From Acidobacteriota bacterium (GTDB lineage Bacteria > Acidobacteriota > UBA6911 > RPQK01 > JADFOI01): 17,596 bases of DNA. Shown here piece after piece: positions 14,046 to 17,596 of the stretch; position 1 is the stretch's first letter; every line of letters begins with the position of its first letter. The notes under the pieces were generated by a model, which did not search any database, was not told the origin of the DNA, and saw only the letters and a program-made list of their open reading frames with translations. The translations under genes and the position numbers were made by a program. The stretch covers positions 1 to 17,596 of the forward strand of contig JAPUKI010000240.1 of NCBI GenBank assembly GCA_027295745.1, written 5' to 3'.

Positions 14046-14190
14046 TTCCATAAATACGGTGATGTTTATTGCGGCACTGCGCCCCCAGATTCAAGGCGCT
14101 CCGACGAGTCGATAGGGGACGTCGCCTCCTTCTCGCTCCTCGACCTCGCCTCACAAGCCCCCTCCGCAAAACATCACCGTATTTATGGAA
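14046..14190. mobile_element. MITE-like element with near-perfect terminal inverted repeats
   Basis: The left end (14046-14074) starts TTCCATAAATACGGTGATGT, and the right end (14164-14190) is its reverse complement. The arms are 29 and 27 bases and differ only by an extra AT in the left arm: 22 matching bases, the gap, then TGCGG. Similarity continues outward: AGTACTCAC to the left matches AGTGCTCCC (reverse complement on the right) at 7 of 9 bases, and further out blocks like GGTGC, GA and CC-GTC recur with gaps, so the palindrome may reach about 14017-14213. The 89-base core is GC-rich with CTC/CGCCTC runs and encodes nothing recognisable. This architecture fits a small non-autonomous element or a REP/BIME-like palindrome. 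I see no clear target-site duplication. Confidence 0.65.
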
Positions 14191-14266
14191 GGGAGCACTA
14201 AGCAGGACCGGTCGCAGCACCCCATACTGTGCTATATTGGTTGCTTCTCCGAAGAGGAAAAGACTC

Positions 14267-16153
14267 ATGCTGGATCTGTTTCGAAAAAAAAAGGCGGGCT
14301 TAAAGTGGATCCTCTGGATAGTGATCCTCGGTCTTGGTGGGAGTATGCTCTTTCTCTTCGTTCAAACTCCGGGAGGGGTGGGGGTTGGTCCCGGCAACCG
14401 TGATGTAGCAGTAGTCGCTGGAAACCCCATCAGCTTGACCCAATTCCGAAGACGTTACAACCAAGTTAGCGAGAGCTATGGACAAATTTTGCCGTTGCTT
14501 CAAGGAGATCCTGAGGCAATCAGACAACTCAACCTGGGACAACAAGCACTGGACCCGCTCATTAGCGCCTACGCGATCCACTATGGTGCTCAGGCCATGG
14601 GAATCGAAGCCACCCGAGAGGAAATTCGTGAGTACATCACCAATCTCCCACTCTTTCAACAAAACGGTCAGTTCATCGGTACCGAGCGCTACCTTCAGTT
14701 CTTACAAGCCAATAACATTACACCAGCGGACTTCGAAGATGATATGAGGCGAGAAATCGTTGGTAACAAGCTGGCGAGAGTGATCACGGACGGGATCCGG
14801 GCTACGCCCGAAGAAGTGCGACAAGAGTTTTTAGAAAGCACTGAGGAAATCAAAATCCGCTATGCTGCGATTGACCCGGAGACAGTGGCTCCGGAGACAC
14901 TCGAATTGGAGGATCTGAGGGCTTATTTCGAAGAACAGAAGGAGAACTACAGGACTCCTGAACAGCGGAAGGTCAAATACGTCATTTTTTCTGTTCAACT
15001 TGACGAGGTGGAACTTACGGAAGAGCAGATCCAAATCCGCATGGCCTCAATTGCTGAAAAACAGGAAGTTCGTGCCAGTCACATCCTCCTGACTCTTCCC
15101 AGCTCAGATGCCCGGCAGAGAGGTGAAGAGATTCTCGAAAAACTTCGGGCCGGTGCGGATTTCGGAGAATTGGCCAAGGAGCACTCGGAAGACCCAGCTA
15201 CGGCAGCCAATGGTGGAGATGTCGGCTTCTTCGGACGTGGGGCCATGGTTCCCGAATTCGAGAATGCGGCCTTTTCACTGGAACCCGGTGAGATCAGTGA
15301 TCTGGTGGCAACCAATTACGGTCTTCACATTATCAAGGTCACCGAGGTTCACTTAGTGGATTCTCGAGCATTGGCCGAATCTGCCTTGCGGCAGGAAGAA
15401 GGTGAGAAGTTAGCTAAAAATCTGGCGGCCAAAGTTGCCCACGAGGTCAGCACAGGCTCAAACTTGGAGACGGCTGCTGAGCGATACAACCTGGAAATTC
15501 AAGAATCTCCTTTTTTCAGCCTGGGAGATGTGCTGCCTGATTTGCGGGTTCGCAATGATTTCAATCAACAGGTTTTCACACTGAGCCAGGGGCAAACACT
15601 AGGACCCTATGACCAGGGAGGGACAGACCTTGTTGCCCAACTCATGGAGATCCAACCGTCTGCGCTATCCGAATTCGAAGCAGTCCAGGATCAGGTGACC
15701 AGAGATCTCAAGTTGAGCCGTGGAGAGGACATAGCGCGGGAGAGAGCCTTTGCTTTTGCCCAGGCGCTCAAGGAAGAGCCCAGCTTTGAGAAGGTGGCCG
15801 CCCGGGAGCATCTGCAGGTTACGACAACTGACTTTTTCACCAGAGATGCCTCGATCGACGATGAGCTGGGATACGCAACGGAGATCCTCAGCCGGGCTTT
15901 CCGCATGAATGAAGACGAGCTGAGCCCGGCGCTCTCTGTTGGCGGTAAGTATGTCGTCTTTCAAGTGGCAGAAAAGAGTACTGTCGACGAAGAGAAATTT
16001 GAACAGGATAAGGATGAGCTACTCCTGCAGATCACCGATGAGAAGAAGAACAGGTTTTTTTCGGCCTGGGTGCAAAACGTAATTAGCACACTTTACGAAG
16101 AAAATAAGATCCATATTAACCAACCACTCGTGGACTCGATTGCCGGTTTATGA
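14267..16153 (+). CDS. ppiD: PpiD-like membrane-anchored periplasmic peptidyl-prolyl isomerase/chaperone
   Basis: This 628-residue protein has the PpiD architecture: a short cytoplasmic basic head (MLDLFRKKKAGLK), one membrane helix (about 13-32), a SurA-type N-terminal chaperone domain (about 48-195), one parvulin domain (about 267-360) and a long C-terminal helical region. The parvulin signature is clear: VRASHILLTLPS (268-279), FGELAKEHSEDPATAANGGDVGFFGRG in sequence (299-325), and YGLHIIKV (351-358). PpiD helps newly exported outer-membrane and secreted proteins fold at the Sec exit. The ATG at 14267 was chosen because AGAGGAAAAG precedes it and the membrane helix then starts correctly. 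The frame is open 66 codons further upstream, but that part translates the inverted-repeat element. It is divergent from mreB. Confidence 0.9.
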   Translation: MLDLFRKKKAGLKWILWIVILGLGGSMLFLFVQTPGGVGVGPGNRDVAVVAGNPISLTQFRRRYNQVSESYGQILPLLQGDPEAIRQLNLGQQALDPLISAYAIHYGAQAMGIEATREEIREYITNLPLFQQNGQFIGTERYLQFLQANNITPADFEDDMRREIVGNKLARVITDGIRATPEEVRQEFLESTEEIKIRYAAIDPETVAPETLELEDLRAYFEEQKENYRTPEQRKVKYVIFSVQLDEVELTEEQIQIRMASIAEKQEVRASHILLTLPSSDARQRGEEILEKLRAGADFGELAKEHSEDPATAANGGDVGFFGRGAMVPEFENAAFSLEPGEISDLVATNYGLHIIKVTEVHLVDSRALAESALRQEEGEKLAKNLAAKVAHEVSTGSNLETAAERYNLEIQESPFFSLGDVLPDLRVRNDFNQQVFTLSQGQTLGPYDQGGTDLVAQLMEIQPSALSEFEAVQDQVTRDLKLSRGEDIARERAFAFAQALKEEPSFEKVAAREHLQVTTTDFFTRDASIDDELGYATEILSRAFRMNEDELSPALSVGGKYVVFQVAEKSTVDEEKFEQDKDELLLQITDEKKNRFFSAWVQNVISTLYEENKIHINQPLVDSIAGL

Positions 16154-16299
16154 TTCAATGCCTCGTTCCATCCTGGAGCTGAAATTCCGACACAGACAAA
16201 TTCCAGCCACACTGCCGCCGCAGTCATTATTGTCTTTTGCAGATTGGTAACCCTCCCGTTTTTTGCCTTTTCTGGCACAATCCTGATGGGTTTACGCTG

Positions 16300-16322
16300 A
16301 TACTCCTGAACAGAAGGAGTAT
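16300..16322 (+). promoter_or_regulatory. Perfect 8-bp palindrome over the ribosome-binding site of the two-TM gene
   Basis: ATACTCCT (16300-16307) and AGGAGTAT (16315-16322) are exact inverted repeats around the 7-base loop GAACAGA. The right arm contains the AAGGAG-type Shine-Dalgarno and the first two bases of the likely ATG. As RNA, the stem would hide both ribosome-binding site and start codon. As DNA, it is the size of a dimeric repressor operator. Function is inferred; the repeat is directly seen. Confidence 0.6.
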
Positions 16323-16980
16323 GAAAAGTTCCCTAAAGATTCCTACGCCTGATTTCGAGCGGCAATTCGTTCCCTTTTGGCAGAGAAGCCAAATTGTTTG
16401 TTCTAATGGAAGAATGGCGGGGCATATGACTCGACAGTTCCACAGACCTATTGCCCTGATCGGCTGGTGTGTCTTCCTGGCCAAGCCGATCTATAAATTA
16501 ATCGAATTTTTGGACGACATCGATTTCCTTGCCCAACTGTTCAACCGAGGCGATCTCTCGACTCAAGGATGGATGTCCGCCGGGGTTGAGTTTCTGGATA
16601 CGGGGTGGGGGACCCTAACCATGTCCTTAATCGGTGTGGGAATGATTCTACTGGCAAGCTCTCGAAGACCTGGAAGGATTTATTTGACCCGACTGGCTGA
16701 AGAAACTCCACTAATAAAAGATCAAGTCTATGAAAATCGTAAGTTTGTGGGACCCGCTGTAATCCATTTTGGGAAGGGAAATGTTTTAACCGACTCCTCC
16801 TTCTTAGGGGATCCAGACCGCGTTCTCATCGAAGCTAAGCAAAACGAGTTCGTGGGAGTGGTGACCTTCACAGATTGCATGTTCAAACGATGCCAGTTCA
16901 AGAATGTCGGGATTATTGGAAGAAGAAAAGAGCTGGCTGAGAACTTTCGAAAAGATTCGAAAGTCGTTCGCGGGTTATGA
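16321..16980 (+). CDS. Unrecognised two-TM protein with a C-terminal beta-solenoid-like domain
   Basis: I do not recognise this gene. From the ATG at 16321 it has 219 residues. An N-terminal cytoplasmic-looking part is followed by a hydrophobic segment (about 43-63, PIALIGWCVFLAKPIYKLI), a short acidic loop, and a second one (about 97-113, GTLTMSLIGVGMILLAS), then RRPGR. The C-terminal part (about 137-201) alternates short strands with small turns (FVGPAVIHFG, VLTDSSFLG, RVLIEA, VGVVTFTDCMFKRCQFKNVGIIG), like one or two coils of a right-handed beta-helix or pentapeptide-like fold. No catalytic motif is visible. The start is uncertain: AAGGAG lies only one base before this ATG; alternatives are ATG at 16237 (no Shine-Dalgarno), 16414 and 16426. 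The gene is 167 bases past ppiD and may be separately transcribed. Confidence 0.6.
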   Translation: MKSSLKIPTPDFERQFVPFWQRSQIVCSNGRMAGHMTRQFHRPIALIGWCVFLAKPIYKLIEFLDDIDFLAQLFNRGDLSTQGWMSAGVEFLDTGWGTLTMSLIGVGMILLASSRRPGRIYLTRLAEETPLIKDQVYENRKFVGPAVIHFGKGNVLTDSSFLGDPDRVLIEAKQNEFVGVVTFTDCMFKRCQFKNVGIIGRRKELAENFRKDSKVVRGL

Positions 16981-17161
16981 GTAGACGCTGGGTTTGCAGA
17001 CGGTGGTCATTCTGAGGCAGGACATTGAGATAGATCAATAAGCCGCTACGCTCCTCGAAATTCCTCTCCAATTGTTCAAACGCTTGGTCCTTATCACCAA
17101 GGAAAGATGTGACCATGAGGTATGCCCACCTTGCTCCTGACTCTCGTCTGAAAGCCATCAA
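16981..17161 (-). pseudogene. Decayed fragment of a TPR-protein C-terminus
   Basis: On the minus strand the translation GDKDQAFEQLERNFEERSG followed by LLIYLNVLPQNDHRLQTQRL closely follows the terminal pattern of large TPR proteins (often TPR-tailed kinases or cyclase-like proteins) that I associate with Acidobacteria, typically 'LGDKDQAFEWLEKAYEERS..L.YLKVDPRFDPLRSDPRF'. The conserved aspartate/arginine end is corrupted here (NDHRLQTQRL in place of DPLRSDPRF). The frame has a stop a few codons upstream of 17161 and no long N-terminal part, so this is a relic, probably about 60 residues of a protein of several hundred. The same frame runs on into the 3' end of the two-TM gene. I judge this from recalled family patterns, not a search. 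Confidence 0.5.
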
Positions 17162-17259
17162 AACTCTTGATTCTGCCTACCAAAGTGGCATAAAAACTGA
17201 CACAGTAGAGAATTCAGGGACTAGCGAATCTGTGTAACTGATTGTAAAATGAACACCGT

Positions 17260-17335
17260 GGGGCTGTAGCTCAGTTGGAAGAGTACCTGAATGGCATTCA
17301 GGGGGTCAGGGGTTCGAGTCCCCTCAGCTCCACCA
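17260..17335 (+). tRNA. tRNA-Ala, anticodon GGC, CCA encoded
   Basis: The 76-base sequence folds completely. Acceptor stem GGGGCTG/CAGCTCC has one G-U pair; D stem GCTC/GAGT ends in a G-U pair; anticodon stem CCTGA/TCAGG is perfect with loop ATGGCAT (anticodon GGC, reads GCC and GCU alanine codons); the variable loop is GGGTC; the T stem is AGGGG/CCCCT with loop TTCGAGT. Discriminator A and genomically encoded CCA end it at 17335. A TAAAAT at 17245-17250 could be its -10 box, but I see no good -35. Confidence 0.97.
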
Positions 17336-17437
17336 ATCTTTTCAATGGTTTACAGACGAACATTGTTAGCCCTGCAGAAGTTTTCTAAGAATTGGTTCCA
17401 TATAGGTTCCACAAAACACGCAGTAGGGGTGGGAGGA

Positions 17438-17596
17438 TTAAGAGTTTTTCTCATCCCGAAGGACTACCTGCCCCTGCCGGCTGTAGTTAATCGATTCCCC
17501 CAAAATGCGCACTGCTTCTTGGGGAGCATGAAACCCCATCGAATTTTCCGCTTCGACGAAGTCAAGGAAGAATTGAGCCTTGCGCTGAAAATCCCG
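17438..17596 (-). CDS. nrfA: Ammonia-forming cytochrome c nitrite reductase, C-terminal fragment
   Basis: Minus-strand reading from the window edge gives 52 residues ending in TAA at 17438-17440, containing AQFFLDFVEAENSMGFHAPQ and then EAVRILGESINYSRQGQ. This is the long C-terminal helix of NrfA (cytochrome c552), where the pattern 'DFVxAENSMGFHAPQEAxRIL' is very characteristic. The enzyme is a periplasmic pentahaem protein that reduces nitrite to ammonium. The haem-binding CxxCK/CxxCH motifs lie outside the window. The gene is convergent with the tRNA-Ala, with about 100 featureless bases (17336-17437) between them. Its presence suggests respiratory or detoxifying nitrite ammonification in this organism. 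Confidence 0.85.
   Translation of the reverse strand, partial: RDFQRKAQFFLDFVEAENSMGFHAPQEAVRILGESINYSRQGQVVLRDEKNS

Larger units (their letters stand above)
13671..14266. other. Divergent intergenic region between mreB and the ppiD-like gene
   Basis: About 600 bases without a convincing gene. The mreB-proximal part (13671-13950) is unstructured apart from a possible promoter. From 13968 onward it is dense in inverted repeats: GGGTTGG (13968-13974) pairs with CCAACCC (14000-14006), enclosing GTGA/TCAC (13987-14000), and then comes the long inverted-repeat element at 14046-14190. The 105-residue minus-strand frame over 13951-14268 and the plus-strand frame that extends the ppiD-like gene upstream are arginine-rich readings through these repeats and I do not accept them as genes. 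Confidence 0.6.

Noticed and set aside
14036..14200. Target-site duplication around the inverted-repeat element
   Set aside because: Bases flanking the clean ends (CTCAC versus GGGAG) are not direct repeats, and the outer boundary is blurred by weaker inverted similarity.
14233..14238. TATATT as a -10 box for ppiD
   Set aside because: No acceptable -35 hexamer at 16-18 bases upstream (GTCGCA region); a lone AT-rich hexamer is not evidence.
13951..14268. 105-residue minus-strand reading frame rich in arginine
   Set aside because: It lies wholly in palindromic repeat DNA, has runs such as RGRGARRRRRP, no ribosome-binding site and no recognisable domain, and starts inside the ppiD translation start region.
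16211..16224. ACTGC-CGCC-GCAGT hairpin after ppiD as an intrinsic terminator
   Set aside because: The stem is only five pairs and the following CATTATTGTCTTTT is a weak, delayed T-stretch; not enough to call.

Overview
The window is ordinary bacterial chromosome with moderate GC and almost no wasted space. Gene content and order suggest Acidobacteriota or a close relative, at moderate confidence and by inference only. The grounds are a shape cluster running straight into an RNase G/E with a large S1 insertion, a mazG-DUF1844-PhnP-like-ribF-gatCA string, a TPR-tail fragment of a type I associate with that phylum, and an nrfA.

Layout: (1) bases 1-1025, plus strand: the tail of argD and complete argB, overlapping by 4 bases (arginine synthesis). 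(2) 1026-1196: an A-rich/T-rich imperfect inverted repeat that fills the gap between convergent argB and gatA. (3) 1197-7845, minus strand, transcribed right to left: rng, mazG, a DUF1844 gene, a PhnP-like metallo-hydrolase, ribF, gatC and gatA. Every junction overlaps or nearly touches, so this reads as one operon of RNA turnover, NTP clean-up, flavin cofactor synthesis and tRNA-dependent amidation. (4) 7846-8379: a gene-free leader of about 530 bases ahead of rng, with two perfect hairpins, a 12-base tandem repeat and a possible promoter. (5) 8380-13670, minus strand: mreB, mreC, mreD, mrdA, rodA, the complete elongasome cluster, joined by start/stop overlaps. (6) 13671-14266: a divergent intergenic region holding a possible mreB promoter and a MITE-like element with near-perfect 27/29-base inverted ends. 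(7) 14267-16153, plus strand: a PpiD-like membrane-anchored periplasmic foldase. (8) 16154-17596, the accessory-looking end: an unrecognised two-TM protein whose ribosome-binding site lies inside a perfect 8-base palindrome, a decayed TPR-tail fragment, tRNA-Ala(GGC), and the C-terminal end of nrfA entering from the right.

The minus-strand genes are core functions. They connect cell-wall elongation (MreBCD, PBP2, RodA) with RNA decay and housekeeping metabolism. PpiD, divergent from mreB, would serve envelope protein folding. I see no defence system, prophage, CRISPR array or biosynthetic cluster. The items most worth a second look are the inverted-repeat element at 14046-14190, the palindrome over the start of the unknown two-TM gene together with that gene, the rng leader, and the RNase G/E insertion.
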